Positions 1-8,708 of a stretch of DNA of 64,000 bases are shown piece after piece (positions within the stretch are counted from its first letter, which is position 1; each line of letters opens with the position of its first letter). Below the pieces are notes generated by a model, which was not told where the DNA came from, did not search any database, and was given only the letters and a program-made list of their open reading frames with translations. The position numbers and the translations under genes are program-made. This DNA comes from Streptomyces sp. V4I2 (GTDB lineage Bacteria > Actinomycetota > Actinomycetes > Streptomycetales > Streptomycetaceae): the NCBI RefSeq assembly GCF_030817655.1, contig NZ_JAUSZM010000003.1, positions 372,001 through 436,000 on the forward strand, given 5' to 3'.

Positions 1-1200
1 CTTCTGCTGCCACTCGGTCCACCAGGCGACGCCGCGCGGCTGGCTGACGTTGAGGTACTTCTCCGGCTGCTCCGTCATGGTGACGTAACTGGACCAGGGG
101 CCGGTGTTGTAGAACGGGTCCTCGGTGGCCGCCTTCAGGATCGGAACCAGGCTGTTCTTCTTGGTGAAGGTCGTCGACGCCTCGCCCTCGGACAGGAACT
201 CGACCAGCTTGACGGCCTCGGCCTTGTTCTTGCTGCCGTCCGCGACGCCCCATCCGGCGGTGGCCAGCGGCTGAACGGTCTTGCCGCTGGGACCTGCCAC
301 CAGCGGGGCGGTGTCCCACTGGTCCTTCGCGATCGCCTTGGACTCCGAGACCGTGGCGATCACTTCGGGATCCTGGAGCAGGAAGGCCGTGGAGCCGTTG
401 GAGAAGCCCTCGACCATCTCCGGATAGCCCCAGGAAACGGACGACTTCGGGGACGCCTGCTTGAAGAGCTTGAGGTAGGTCTCCATGGCGTCGAGGGCCT
501 CGGGCACGGAGAAGATCGTGCTGCCGTCCTTCAGCTTGAAGCCGTTGGCGGGGTCGATCTCGTCGGCGACGTAGGCCTCGATGACGGCGGTGGCGTTGCC
601 GTTGGCGTTGGCCCCGCCGCGGAAGGCGTACCCGTAGCGGCGCTTCGCCGGGTCGTGGATGGCGGAGGCCTGCGTCAGCAGCTCATCCCAGGTGGCCGGC
701 GGCGCGCTGAAGCCGGCCTCCTTGATCAGGTCGGTGCGGTAGAAGACGCTCAGGCCGTAGAAGCCGTACGGGACGAAGTAGGTCTCGCCGTCGTCGTCCT
801 GGGAGGCCTTGACGGCGTTCTCCGTCATGGCCTCCCAGCCTTTCCAGCCGGTGAGGTCCTTCTTCATGTCGTAGAGCCAGCCGTTGTTCGACCACGGGCC
901 CACGGTGGTGTCCCGCACCTCGAGGGTGTCCACACCGCTGCCGGACTGGAGCATCTGCTGGATCTTCTGGTCGGCCTGCTCGGTGGGCGGCGAGACCAGA
1001 TTGACCTTGATCTTGGGGTTCTGCTGTTCGAAGTCCGCTATGAGGTCCTTCAGCAGATCCGTGCGGGCGGGGTTCGTCAGGCTCTCGACCATGTTGAGGG
1101 TGACCGTTCCGCCACCACCACCGCTCACGGTGGAGCATCCGGTCAGCACCAACGCGCCGGCCGTGCCGAGGGCGAGAGCTACCGTCCTTCTTCTCATCAT
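1..1200 (-). CDS. Extracellular sugar-type ABC solute-binding lipoprotein (3' end beyond window)
   Basis: Family 1 solute-binding protein that would capture a carbohydrate outside the membrane for an ABC importer. The reading frame runs from a double ATG (1195-1200) to the window edge without a stop, giving 400 residues. A lipoprotein signal is clear: basic MMRRR start, hydrophobic stretch and a lipobox ending in Cys near residue 22, followed by a Ser/Gly-rich linker. The mature part has typical features of the family (LNMVESLTNP at the start, DTLEVRDT, FVPYGFYGLSVFYRTDLIKE). The permeases and the C-terminus lie outside the window, so the substrate is not known. It lies about 60 bp downstream of the aminotransferase on the same strand, so it may be co-transcribed with it. 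Confidence 0.9.
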   Translation of the reverse strand, partial: MMRRRTVALALGTAGALVLTGCSTVSGGGGGTVTLNMVESLTNPARTDLLKDLIADFEQQNPKIKVNLVSPPTEQADQKIQQMLQSGSGVDTLEVRDTTVGPWSNNGWLYDMKKDLTGWKGWEAMTENAVKASQDDDGETYFVPYGFYGLSVFYRTDLIKEAGFSAPPATWDELLTQASAIHDPAKRRYGYAFRGGANANGNATAVIEAYVADEIDPANGFKLKDGSTIFSVPEALDAMETYLKLFKQASPKSSVSWGYPEMVEGFSNGSTAFLLQDPEVIATVSESKAIAKDQWDTAPLVAGPSGKTVQPLATAGWGVADGSKNKAEAVKLVEFLSEGEASTTFTKKNSLVPILKAATEDPFYNTGPWSSYVTMTEQPEKYLNVSQPRGVAWWTEWQQK

Positions 1201-1263
1201 GCCGACCTCTTCCGTGGATGCGGCCGCACCGGCGGCGGCTTCGGGGACGGGGGATTCGCGCCG

Positions 1264-2505
1264 CTACGGCGCGGCGGGGTGTTCGCGGGCCGCGCGGGCC
1301 CACTCGCCGAGGACGGGGACGCAGTCCTCGGCGAAGTACTCATAGTCGGCGGCGGTGTTGTAGACGTGTGCGGACAGCCGCAGATAACCGGTGCCGCCGA
1401 AGCTGGTGAAGGCCGTCTCCACGCCCAGTTCCCGGGTGGCCCGGTCGCGCAGCGCGTCGGCCTCGACGCGGCTGGCGCCCAGTCCCGCCGGCAGCCGCAC
1501 CAGACGCATGCCGGGCACCGGCATGCCCACGTCGACGGCGCTGGGTTCGCCGGTGAGCTCGGCGAAGGCCGCGCCGACGACGCGCTCGGCGTAGCCGACC
1601 AGGTCGTCCATGTACTGGCGGGCGGTCCCCCAGCCCCAGGTGCGCTCGATGAGGTCCAGCGCCGTCGGCGCCGCCAGATAGCTGGTGAGGTCCACCGTGC
1701 CCTGCTGGTCGAAGCGGTCGGGATACGGATCGGCGGCGCCCCACGAGTCGATCAAGGGGTAGAGCTGCTCGCGCCGCGGGCCGCGGGCGACCAGCGCGGC
1801 GGTGCCTCGCGGTGCGCAGCCCCACTTGTGCAGGTTTCCGGCCCAGAAGTCGCACGTCACACCGTCGAGGGGGGCGGTGATCAGACCGGGGGCGTGGGCG
1901 CCGTCGACGAGAAGCGGGATGTCGCGCCGCCGGGCCTCCGCGCCGATCCGCTCCACCGGCATCCGCCGGGCGGTCGCCGAGGTGATGTGGTCGAGGACGA
2001 TGAGATCTGTGGCCTCGCCGATCTCGGCGGCCACGGCCTCGTACGCCTGCTCCTCGTCCGCGTCCAGCGGCACCCGGGCGGTGCGGACCCGGCCGCCCCA
2101 GCGGCGTGCCAACCGTTCGGCGCCCATGGTCACAGCCCCGTAGCCGTGGTCGGTGACGACGATCTCGCCGCCGCGGCGGCGGGAGAGGCCGGCGAACACG
2201 ACGCTGGCACCGGCACTCGCGTTCGGCACCAGGGCGAGGTCGTCCGGGGCAACCCGCAGGAAGGCGGCGAGTTCGACCCGGGTGGCGGCGATCCGCTGCG
2301 GCAGCGCCGGGAACCACACCACCGGGGAGCGGTCCATTTCCGCCCGCAGCTGGTTCTGCCGCTCCTGCGCCACCGAGGGGACCGCCCCGAACGAGCCATG
2401 GTTCAGGTGCGTCATCGCGGGATCCAGCGACCACGCCCGAGCGGCGGGCCGGCCGTCGGCCAGCAGGAGGGGGCGCGGGGCGGTGGTGACCTCGGTCTCG
2501 CTCAC
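1264..2505 (-). CDS. Class V aminotransferase, isopenicillin N epimerase-like PLP enzyme
   Basis: PLP-dependent fold-type I enzyme of the class V family; relatives include isopenicillin N epimerase (CefD-like), cysteine desulfurases and kynureninases. The N-terminal LDPAMTHLNHGSFGAVP motif, the LVDGAHAPG segment (Asp contacting the PLP nitrogen) and FWAGNLHKWGCAPRG (His-Lys, with the Lys forming the Schiff base) are all visible. I start it at GTG 2505 (VSETEVTT), preceded by GGAG, about 413 aa. The frame stays open upstream to 2616, but that part covers the putative operators. It is divergent from the GntR regulator and upstream of the sugar-binding protein. The substrate is unknown; epimerase or lyase activity on an amino acid or peptide is equally possible. 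Confidence 0.85.
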   Translation of the reverse strand: MSETEVTTAPRPLLLADGRPAARAWSLDPAMTHLNHGSFGAVPSVAQERQNQLRAEMDRSPVVWFPALPQRIAATRVELAAFLRVAPDDLALVPNASAGASVVFAGLSRRRGGEIVVTDHGYGAVTMGAERLARRWGGRVRTARVPLDADEEQAYEAVAAEIGEATDLIVLDHITSATARRMPVERIGAEARRRDIPLLVDGAHAPGLITAPLDGVTCDFWAGNLHKWGCAPRGTAALVARGPRREQLYPLIDSWGAADPYPDRFDQQGTVDLTSYLAAPTALDLIERTWGWGTARQYMDDLVGYAERVVGAAFAELTGEPSAVDVGMPVPGMRLVRLPAGLGASRVEADALRDRATRELGVETAFTSFGGTGYLRLSAHVYNTAADYEYFAEDCVPVLGEWARAAREHPAAP

Positions 2506-2540
2506 ATCACTCCATATCTGCCCGGCCTGAGTGCCCGAGA

Positions 2541-2682
2541 CATCAGACAGTGTCTGCCATTTTCCCGGAGACATATGATGACTCGGCATCCTGGCATGGC
2601 ACTTTCGCGCCTGCAAGGCTCGCGCAGGGGAAAGTCATCAGATGAATCCTGGCCGATACATACAAGACATCTGATGACTCGG
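2541..2682. promoter_or_regulatory. Divergent control region with repeated GntR-type operator candidates
   Basis: The gap between the aminotransferase and the GntR gene holds an 11-bp perfect inverted repeat, GTCATCAGATG at 2634-2644 and CATCTGATGAC at 2668-2678. It also has an 11-bp direct repeat TGATGACTCGG at 2576-2586 and 2672-2682, and a separate palindrome with arms CAGACA (2544-2549) and TGTCTG (2551-2556). Such sites between divergent genes are where FadR-type regulators usually bind, so this is the likely operator for both genes. The assignment to this regulator is inference. Confidence 0.6.
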
Positions 2683-2733
2683 TACAGTGCACAAGAGCTT
2701 CGGTGATGCCGCCGGTCCGTCAGGAGGAGTCGA

Positions 2734-3468
2734 ATGTCCGCAGTCGACAAGGCGTTCCACGGCCTACGACACATGATCGCGACGGGACGTCTCGGTGCGG
2801 GCGAGCGCATCCCGCCCGAAGCCGAGCTCGGCGAGGAACTCGGCGTCTCGCGGGGATCGTTGCGTGAGGCCGTGCGGATGCTCGCGGCCCTGGGAGTGAT
2901 CGAGCCGCGGCACGGCTCGGGTACCTACGTCTCCCAGCTCAGGCCGGAGGACATCATCGGCAGCCTCTCGCTGACCCTCGAACTTCTGCCACTGCCCGGC
3001 CTGTTGGAGGTGTACGAGATCCGGCGGGTCCTGGAGGCTCATGTCGCGGCCAAGGCCGCCGCGCGCCGAACCCCCGAGACCGTGAAGACGCTCTTCTCGC
3101 TCATCGAGGCCATGGAGGCCACCGACGACCCCGCCGAGGCCTCGGAGCTCGACCACCGCTTCCACGCGGAGATCGCCCGGGCGGCCGAAAACCCCACCCT
3201 CGCTTCCCTGCTCGCAGTCTTCCGCGCCCGCTCCCGCAAGTACCAGGTCTTCACCCTCCCTGAGGGCCCCGAGCTGCGGCGCAAGAGCGACGCGGACCAC
3301 CGCGTGCTGGCCACCGCGATCGCCGACCGCGACCCTGGCTCCGCCGCGGGCGCTGCCGAGGCCCACGTCACCCAGACGGAGCGGTGGCTGCGTGCCTTCA
3401 TGCCTCCGGTGGAGGAGGGCGCCCAAGGCCGGGAGAAGAGCGGCGAGGCTGACGGCGCCCTGAGCTGA
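2734..3468 (+). CDS. GntR-family transcriptional regulator, FadR (FCD) subfamily
   Basis: DNA-binding regulator of 244 aa. Residues about 5-70 form the GntR winged helix (IPPEAELGEELGVSRGSLREAV, then the wing IEPRHGSGTYVS). Residues about 85-225 form the all-helical FCD effector domain with the conserved Asp/His positions (ELDHRFHAEI, DHRVLATAI, AEAHVTQTERW) that bind a metal and often a carboxylic acid ligand. The start is fixed by AGGAGG at 2722-2727. It is divergent from the aminotransferase and probably autoregulates and represses that gene through the repeats in between. The ligand is unknown; a sugar acid or amino-acid-derived acid is typical for the family. Confidence 0.93.
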   Translation: MSAVDKAFHGLRHMIATGRLGAGERIPPEAELGEELGVSRGSLREAVRMLAALGVIEPRHGSGTYVSQLRPEDIIGSLSLTLELLPLPGLLEVYEIRRVLEAHVAAKAAARRTPETVKTLFSLIEAMEATDDPAEASELDHRFHAEIARAAENPTLASLLAVFRARSRKYQVFTLPEGPELRRKSDADHRVLATAIADRDPGSAAGAAEAHVTQTERWLRAFMPPVEEGAQGREKSGEADGALS

Positions 3469-3578
3469 TGGCACTCGGCCGTCTGCAGGCCGTACGCCGC
3501 GGCGCCCGTCACGGGGCGGGCCGGCCGGCCAGAGGGATTCGACGCGACAACCAATTGGGGCCTGGCCGTCAGACTCCC

Positions 3579-3755
3579 TCATTCCAAGCAGCTCTCACCC
3601 CGCCAGGGGCCGTACGCGCCGATGGAGAAGCCCCGCGCGTCGTCCCACTGCCCGGTGGCGCGGTCGAGCCACAGGGTGGGGCCGTCCAGGTCGAAGCTGA
3701 GCATGACGGCGCAGCGTGCCCCGCCCGGCCAATGGGGCGGCGGTTGTCGGTCCAT
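3579..3755 (-). pseudogene. N-terminal stub of a polysaccharide deacetylase
   Basis: A 58-codon frame starting MDRQPPPHWPGGARC contains the family start signature: WPGGARCAVMLSFDLDG with the metal-binding Asp-containing strand, then FSIGAYGPWRG. A complete polysaccharide (NodB-type) deacetylase has roughly 250-300 aa with two later His metal ligands. Here the frame ends after ESCLE, and no matching continuation is seen toward 3470. I read it as the leftover 5' end of a deleted gene. The remaining 3469-3578 shows no feature. Confidence 0.6.
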
Positions 3756-3796
3756 GGGCGGTTCCGGTTCGCTTGCGTTCGGGTGCGGGGTGGGCT

Positions 3797-4699
3797 TCAG
3801 CTCTTGCGTGGCCGTGGCTCGGTGGGATCCAGCAACTGGCCGCGCAGAACGGTGAGTTGGTGGGAGGTCTCGACGGCCCGGTGCTCGTCCAGTGAGGCGA
3901 GGGCCAGGACGAGAGTGTCCATGACGACGGTGCCGGCCAGGGACTCGGCGGTGATGCCGGTGGGGGTGTGGGGGGCGCTGATCACCACGTCGGCGCGGTC
4001 GGCGAGCGGGCTGGTGGGTTCGTCGGTGACGAGCAGGACGCTCGCACCGACGGTCCGTGCCCTCTCGGTGAGAACGGTGAACTCCCTCAGCAGCCTTCCG
4101 GGTTGGAGGATCACCACGGCGTCGCCGCGGCCGAGGTCCAGCAGTTCGTCGGCCATGGTGAAGCCGGTGGCGCCGACGAAGCGGGCCCGGTGGCCGGCCC
4201 GGCGCAGCTTCAAGACCAGGTGGCGGGCGGCGAGTTCGGAGGCGCCGACGCCGTACGCGACCACTTCGCGCGCGTCGGCCAGGATCTGGACCGCCTGCTT
4301 GAGCACGTCCGTCTCCAGCAGCCGGCGGCACTGTTCGAGACGCTCCGCCGCCTCGTCGAAGACGCGGTCCTTGATCTGCTCCAGGTCGTGGCCGACATGG
4401 GCGATGCGCTGCTTGAGCCGTTCCTCGGGAGCGGTCGCGGAGGTGAAGTCTGCGGCGAGTTCCCGCTTGAGCGCGGGCAGTCCGGTGTAGCCGAGGCGCT
4501 GCAGGGCGCGTACGACGGTGGCGTTGCTGGTTCCGCTCGCCGCGCCCAGCTCCTGCGCGCTGGCGAAGAGCAGGTGCTCCGGCGGAGTGTTCGCCAGGTA
4601 CTGGGCCACCACGCGTTCCGAGGCGGACAACTCACCCCATAGGTCGCGAATCGTGGCATGGAGTCGTGTCGCTCCGGTTACGTCTTCTGTTTCGCTCAT
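3797..4699 (-). CDS. MurR/RpiR-family transcriptional regulator with SIS domain
   Basis: About 300 aa. The N-terminal RpiR helix-turn-helix (LSASERVVAQYLANTPPEHLLF, then ELGAASGTSNATVVRALQRLGY) is followed by a C-terminal SIS sugar-phosphate isomerase fold (REVVAYGVGASELAARHLVLKL, then DAVVILQPGRL). Proteins of this type sense phosphosugars or related metabolites. I choose ATG 4699 (MSETEDVTG). An ATG at 4729 and a longer frame to 4867 are also open but run into the promoter region of the divergent C45 gene. It lies divergent to the C45 acyltransferase/peptide transporter operon and is its most likely regulator. Confidence 0.9.
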   Translation of the reverse strand: MSETEDVTGATRLHATIRDLWGELSASERVVAQYLANTPPEHLLFASAQELGAASGTSNATVVRALQRLGYTGLPALKRELAADFTSATAPEERLKQRIAHVGHDLEQIKDRVFDEAAERLEQCRRLLETDVLKQAVQILADAREVVAYGVGASELAARHLVLKLRRAGHRARFVGATGFTMADELLDLGRGDAVVILQPGRLLREFTVLTERARTVGASVLLVTDEPTSPLADRADVVISAPHTPTGITAESLAGTVVMDTLVLALASLDEHRAVETSHQLTVLRGQLLDPTEPRPRKS

Positions 4700-4784
4700 T
4701 ACAGCTATTGACTTCCTCGTAGCGTCCATTACTAACCTGGTGCCATCATTCCAGAAGCTCCGGATCCTGAAACGCACATTACAG
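4697..4784. promoter_or_regulatory. Divergent promoter region with repeated CTGTAATG boxes
   Basis: On the minus strand the 8-mer CTGTAATG occurs twice, at 4697-4704 (overlapping the RpiR start) and 4777-4784. A third related box, GTAATG, lies at 4728-4733. Repeats between a regulator and a divergent operon are good operator candidates; binding by the RpiR protein is inference. Confidence 0.45.
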
Positions 4785-4850
4785 GCCGTTGCGGGTCCGG
4801 GCCGTGGATCACATGCGTCGCAGAGCACAGTCGCAGAGCACAGGAGAGGC

Positions 4851-6023
4851 ATGACAGCCAGCGCCATCCCGATCGTCGAGATCTCCGGTACGCCCGTCGA
4901 GCGCGGCCGCCAGTACGGCGAAGCCGTGCGCGGCAGACTCGGCGCCGCGCTCGCCTACTACCAGGAAGCCTTCGGCCAGTCGTCGGGGCTTACCTGGGAC
5001 CAGGTCACCGCGCGGGCCGAGCGCTGGCTGGAGCCGGTGCGCACGTACGCCCCCGATCTCGTCGAGGAGATGAGCGGGATCGCCGAGGGTGCCGGGGTCG
5101 GTCTCCTGGACGTGCTCGCGCTGAACGCCCGGGGCGAGATCCTCTACGACGAGACCTTCGCAGGGATGCGCGGCCAGGAGGACTCCACGGACGACACCGT
5201 GGAGGAGAAAGGCACAGCCGACGGCTGCACCTCGTTCGCCGTCATGGGCGAGGCCAGCGGCGACGGGCACGTGTACTGCGGTCAGAACTGGGACTGGCGG
5301 GCGGGCACCGCGGACACCCTCGTGATGCTGCGGATCGTCCAGCCTTCGCGGCCCACGGTGATCATGCAGGTCGAGGCGGGCCAGATCGGCCGCCAGGGCG
5401 CCAACTCCGCGGGCATCGCCCTCAACGCCAACGGTCTCGGCGGTCGTTTCGACGACGCCGTGGGCCTGCCCCAGACCGTGATCCGCCGCCGCGTACTGGA
5501 CAGCGAGTCGATCAGCGAAGCGGTCGAGGTGCTGTGCCGCACCCGCGGCCATATCGCCAGCAACGCCCTGCTGACCTGCCGCGAAGGCTTCGCCGTCGAT
5601 CTGGAGACCACCCCCGGCGCGCACGGCTGGCTGTATCCGACCGATGGCCTGCTCGTGCACGGCAACCACTACCAGGCCGGCGTGCCCGTCCAGCTCGCCG
5701 CCAACTACCGCCCCGCGTCCTCCGATTCACTCATCCGCGTACCCCGCGCCGAGGCCGGCCTGCGCCAACTGCGCACGGCCACCGCGCCTGACGACTCCCG
5801 CAAGCTGATCCGCCAGGCCATGTCCGACCACCTCGGTCACCCCGAGGGCCTGTGCACCCACCCCGATCCGCGCCAGGCGGAGGTCAAGCGGTGGACGACG
5901 CTGCTGTCCTCCTGCGTGGACCTGACCACCGGTGACTACTACGTGACTCCGGGCACCCCCTGCGACCACGAGTACCAGTACCTGCCCTGGAACCTCTACG
6001 ACGGCCCGCACGCGCCGAACTGA
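4851..6023 (+). CDS. C45-family autoproteolytic acyltransferase/peptidase
   Basis: About 390 aa, related to acyl-CoA:6-aminopenicillanic acid acyltransferase (isopenicillin N acyltransferase), an Ntn hydrolase that cleaves itself before a Cys nucleophile. The family cleavage site is present as ADGCTSF, with Cys at about residue 126, followed by GQNWDWR and QVEAGQIGRQGANSAGIALNAN. The start at ATG 4851 follows AGGAGAG; the frame is open further upstream but without a ribosome site. It is first in the operon with the peptide ABC transporter, so it may deacylate or acylate the imported compound. No signal peptide is seen, so action is probably cytoplasmic. The substrate is not known. Confidence 0.88.
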   Translation: MTASAIPIVEISGTPVERGRQYGEAVRGRLGAALAYYQEAFGQSSGLTWDQVTARAERWLEPVRTYAPDLVEEMSGIAEGAGVGLLDVLALNARGEILYDETFAGMRGQEDSTDDTVEEKGTADGCTSFAVMGEASGDGHVYCGQNWDWRAGTADTLVMLRIVQPSRPTVIMQVEAGQIGRQGANSAGIALNANGLGGRFDDAVGLPQTVIRRRVLDSESISEAVEVLCRTRGHIASNALLTCREGFAVDLETTPGAHGWLYPTDGLLVHGNHYQAGVPVQLAANYRPASSDSLIRVPRAEAGLRQLRTATAPDDSRKLIRQAMSDHLGHPEGLCTHPDPRQAEVKRWTTLLSSCVDLTTGDYYVTPGTPCDHEYQYLPWNLYDGPHAPN

Positions 6024-6106
6024 CGCGCCATCATCCGCGGCCCGGAACGTCCCGCCACCCCGCGCCGACTCCCCCTCACCCCTCGAACCACCAGGAAGAG
6101 CCTGCT

Positions 6107-7753
6107 ATGAGAACCAAGCTCTGTACCACCGCAGCCGGCCTCGCGGGAGCACTGCTGTTCACCGCGGGATGCTCCGGGGCCTCCACCGGGTCGGGCGGCG
6201 CGACTGCCGATGCCGCCGCGCTCAAGCTCACCAACACCACCGCCAAGGCGTCCGGCGCGGCCGCCTCGGTGAACTGGCTGGTGGAGCAGGAGCCCGGTTC
6301 CCTGGACCTGGACCGGCAGGGCAACACCAGCGGACGGACCGTGCTGGCCAACGTCTGCGAGCGGCTGCTCCAGCTCCAGCCCGACCTCACCACCGAGCCG
6401 CAGCTCGCGGCGAAGGCCGAGTACACCGACGACAGGACGCTCGTCCTCACCCTCCGCGACGGCGTCACCTTCCACGACGGCTCCCCCATGACGGCCGACG
6501 ACGTGGTGTGGAGCCTGAAGCGGCACGCGCAGCCGGAGATGTCGGAGTCGGACGAGTACGAGGACGTCGACGAGATCACCAAGACCGGCGCATCCGAGGT
6601 CACCGTCACCTTCAAGGAGCCGAGTGCCCTGTTCATGAAGGCGCTGGCCGGTGACGCCGGGATCATCATGGACCGCGAGACGGTGGAGAAGCAGGGCGAC
6701 GAGTACGGCACCCCTGGCCGGCCGGACGCCTGCACGGGGCCGTACCGGCTGAAGAGCTGGGATTCCGGTTCGTCGATCAACATCGAGCGTTACGCGGACT
6801 ACTGGGACGACAGCAGCCCGGCGCTGACGAAGAACGTCGTCTTCCGCTGGGCGACCGGCAGCGCGCTGGTCAACGCCGTCTCCACCGGCGCGGCGGACGG
6901 CGCGTATCTGACCGCCACGGGCCCGGCCGCCGTGCTGGCCGAGAAGAAGGGCGTACGCGCCTACTACGGGCAGAGCACCACCGCCTGGTCGCTCAGCCCC
7001 ACCGACAGCGGCGCGCTGAAGGACACCCGGCTGCGCAAGGCCCTGTCGCTGGCGCTGGACCGTGAGGGCATCGCCAAGTCCGGGTTCAGCGGGCTCGCCA
7101 CGCCCTGGGCGACGCCCGTCGGGCCCGGCGCGTGGGGCTACGAGAAGGCCACGTTCCAGAAGGCGCAGACGGACCTGGAGAAGTCGACCGCCTACACGGC
7201 GTCGCCGTCGTCCGACAACATCGACGAGGCCAAGAAGCTGGTCGAGGAGGCCGGGGCGGCCGCGCAGCCGATCGTCGTGGCCAGTGACGGCGGTGAGAGC
7301 CAGACGGTCATCACCAACGCGGTGCGCGGCGCGGCCCAGAAGATCGGTCTCGAGGTGACTGTGAAGACCGTGCCGCCGAGTCAGTACGACGAGTTCTTCG
7401 CCGACCCGAAGGCGCGGGAAGGCTTCGATCTGATCGCGGTCGACTGGTACATCTCCAAGGCCGACCCGGTGGGCTTCTACGACAACGCCATGTCCGGCAA
7501 CGCCAACAACTGGCTCGGCTACTCGGACAGCGGCTACGACGCCCTCGTCAAGAAGGCCCAGCAGACGATCGACGACAAGCAGCGGGCGAAGCTCGTCATC
7601 GAGGCGCAGTCGAAGTTCGCCGACGCCGCCGTGTGGATTCCGCTGGTGCAGGTGCCGTCGGTGCTGGTGCTCGGCGAGAAGTACACCGGCCCGCCCGCGT
7701 CCATGGTGTCGCTGTACTACCCCTGGGCCGCCGACCTCGGAACGAAGGGCTGA
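6107..7753 (+). CDS. Peptide/oligopeptide ABC transporter substrate-binding lipoprotein (SBP family 5)
   Basis: 548 aa. The signal peptide MRTKLCTTAAGLAGALLFTAGC has a lipobox with Cys22, so the protein is a membrane-tethered lipoprotein that captures ligand outside the cell. Family 5 hallmarks follow: LDRQGNTSGRTVLANVCERLL, LVLTLRDGVTFHDGSPMTADDVVWSL and RLRKALSLALDREGIA. Such proteins bind di- or oligopeptides, opines, nickel chelates or similar cargo. It is separated by only a few bases from the permease genes that follow and belongs to one transcription unit with them and the C45 gene. Confidence 0.93.
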   Translation: MRTKLCTTAAGLAGALLFTAGCSGASTGSGGATADAAALKLTNTTAKASGAAASVNWLVEQEPGSLDLDRQGNTSGRTVLANVCERLLQLQPDLTTEPQLAAKAEYTDDRTLVLTLRDGVTFHDGSPMTADDVVWSLKRHAQPEMSESDEYEDVDEITKTGASEVTVTFKEPSALFMKALAGDAGIIMDRETVEKQGDEYGTPGRPDACTGPYRLKSWDSGSSINIERYADYWDDSSPALTKNVVFRWATGSALVNAVSTGAADGAYLTATGPAAVLAEKKGVRAYYGQSTTAWSLSPTDSGALKDTRLRKALSLALDREGIAKSGFSGLATPWATPVGPGAWGYEKATFQKAQTDLEKSTAYTASPSSDNIDEAKKLVEEAGAAAQPIVVASDGGESQTVITNAVRGAAQKIGLEVTVKTVPPSQYDEFFADPKAREGFDLIAVDWYISKADPVGFYDNAMSGNANNWLGYSDSGYDALVKKAQQTIDDKQRAKLVIEAQSKFADAAVWIPLVQVPSVLVLGEKYTGPPASMVSLYYPWAADLGTKG

Positions 7754-7757
7754 AGCC

Positions 7758-8708
7758 ATGCTGCGCGGACTGCCGCGGCGCATCGCCGGCCTGCTCGCGA
7801 CGCTGCTCGTCGCCTCGTTCGTCATCTTCTCCGCCGTCTACGCGGCACCGGGCGACCCCGCCGTCCTCCTCTCCGGCAGCAGGCAGGAGCTCACTCCTGA
7901 GAAACTCGCGGCGGTCCGCGCCGAGTACCACCTCGACGAGCCGCTCGTCGTCCAGTACGGGCGGTGGCTGTGGGAGAGCGCGCAGGGCGACCTGGGCCGG
8001 TCGTTCCAGTACCGCGACCAGGTGGCGGACCTGATCGGAGCGCGACTGCCGACCACCCTCGAACTCGTCGCCTACGCCACGGTGTTCCTCGTGGTCCTGG
8101 GCGTCGGCTCCGGGGTGCTGGCGGCGCTGCGCCGCGGCTGGGTGGACTCGGCCGTCGTCGGGGGCACCACGCTCGCCGCGTCCATCCCCTCGTTCGTCGC
8201 CGCGATCGCGCTGGTGTCGCTGTTCGGGGTGCAGCTCGGCTGGTTCCCGGTGACCGGCCAGGGCGAGGGATTCGCCGGCCGGCTGCACCATCTGACGCTC
8301 CCGGCGTTCGCGCTGGCGCTCGGCGCGCTCGCAGTGATCAGCCGGGTGACCCGGCAGGCGATGGCCGAGGCGTACGCCTCCGATCATGTGGAGGCCGCCC
8401 GGGCCGCCGGTCTGACGGAGCGTGAGATCGTCGTGCGGCATGTGCTACGCAACGCGCTCGGTCCGATCGTCACCATGTGCGGTCTCGTCATGGCGGGCAT
8501 GCTCGCCGGAACAGTGGTCGTCGAGACCGCCTTCGGCCTCAGCGGCGTCGGCTCGCTGCTGGTGAGCGCGATCACCACGCACGACTTCCCCGTCACGCAG
8601 GCGGTGCTGCTGCTGATGGTCATCGGCTATGTCGTCGTCACGACGCTGGTCGACCTCGTACATCCGCTGATCGACCCACGGGTCTCGCTCGGAGGGAGGG
8701 CCGCATGA
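7758..8708 (+). CDS. Peptide ABC transporter permease (DppB/OppB type)
   Basis: 316-aa integral membrane subunit. An N-terminal helix (LLATLLVASFVIFSAVYAA) and a long loop precede the transport core. The EAA coupling motif is seen as YASDHVEAARAAGLTEREIVVRHVLRNALGPIV. The DppB family signature GxxxGxxVVETxF appears as MLAGTVVVETAFGLSGVG. It begins 4 nt after the binding protein and overlaps the next permease by 4 nt (ATGA), so the subunits are translationally coupled. Confidence 0.95.
   Translation: MLRGLPRRIAGLLATLLVASFVIFSAVYAAPGDPAVLLSGSRQELTPEKLAAVRAEYHLDEPLVVQYGRWLWESAQGDLGRSFQYRDQVADLIGARLPTTLELVAYATVFLVVLGVGSGVLAALRRGWVDSAVVGGTTLAASIPSFVAAIALVSLFGVQLGWFPVTGQGEGFAGRLHHLTLPAFALALGALAVISRVTRQAMAEAYASDHVEAARAAGLTEREIVVRHVLRNALGPIVTMCGLVMAGMLAGTVVVETAFGLSGVGSLLVSAITTHDFPVTQAVLLLMVIGYVVVTTLVDLVHPLIDPRVSLGGRAA

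Noticed and set aside
655..2706. 683-aa plus-strand open frame opposite the binding protein and aminotransferase genes
   Set aside because: Low-complexity Gly/Arg/Ala sequence in the antisense of clear family members; typical of high-GC shadow frames.
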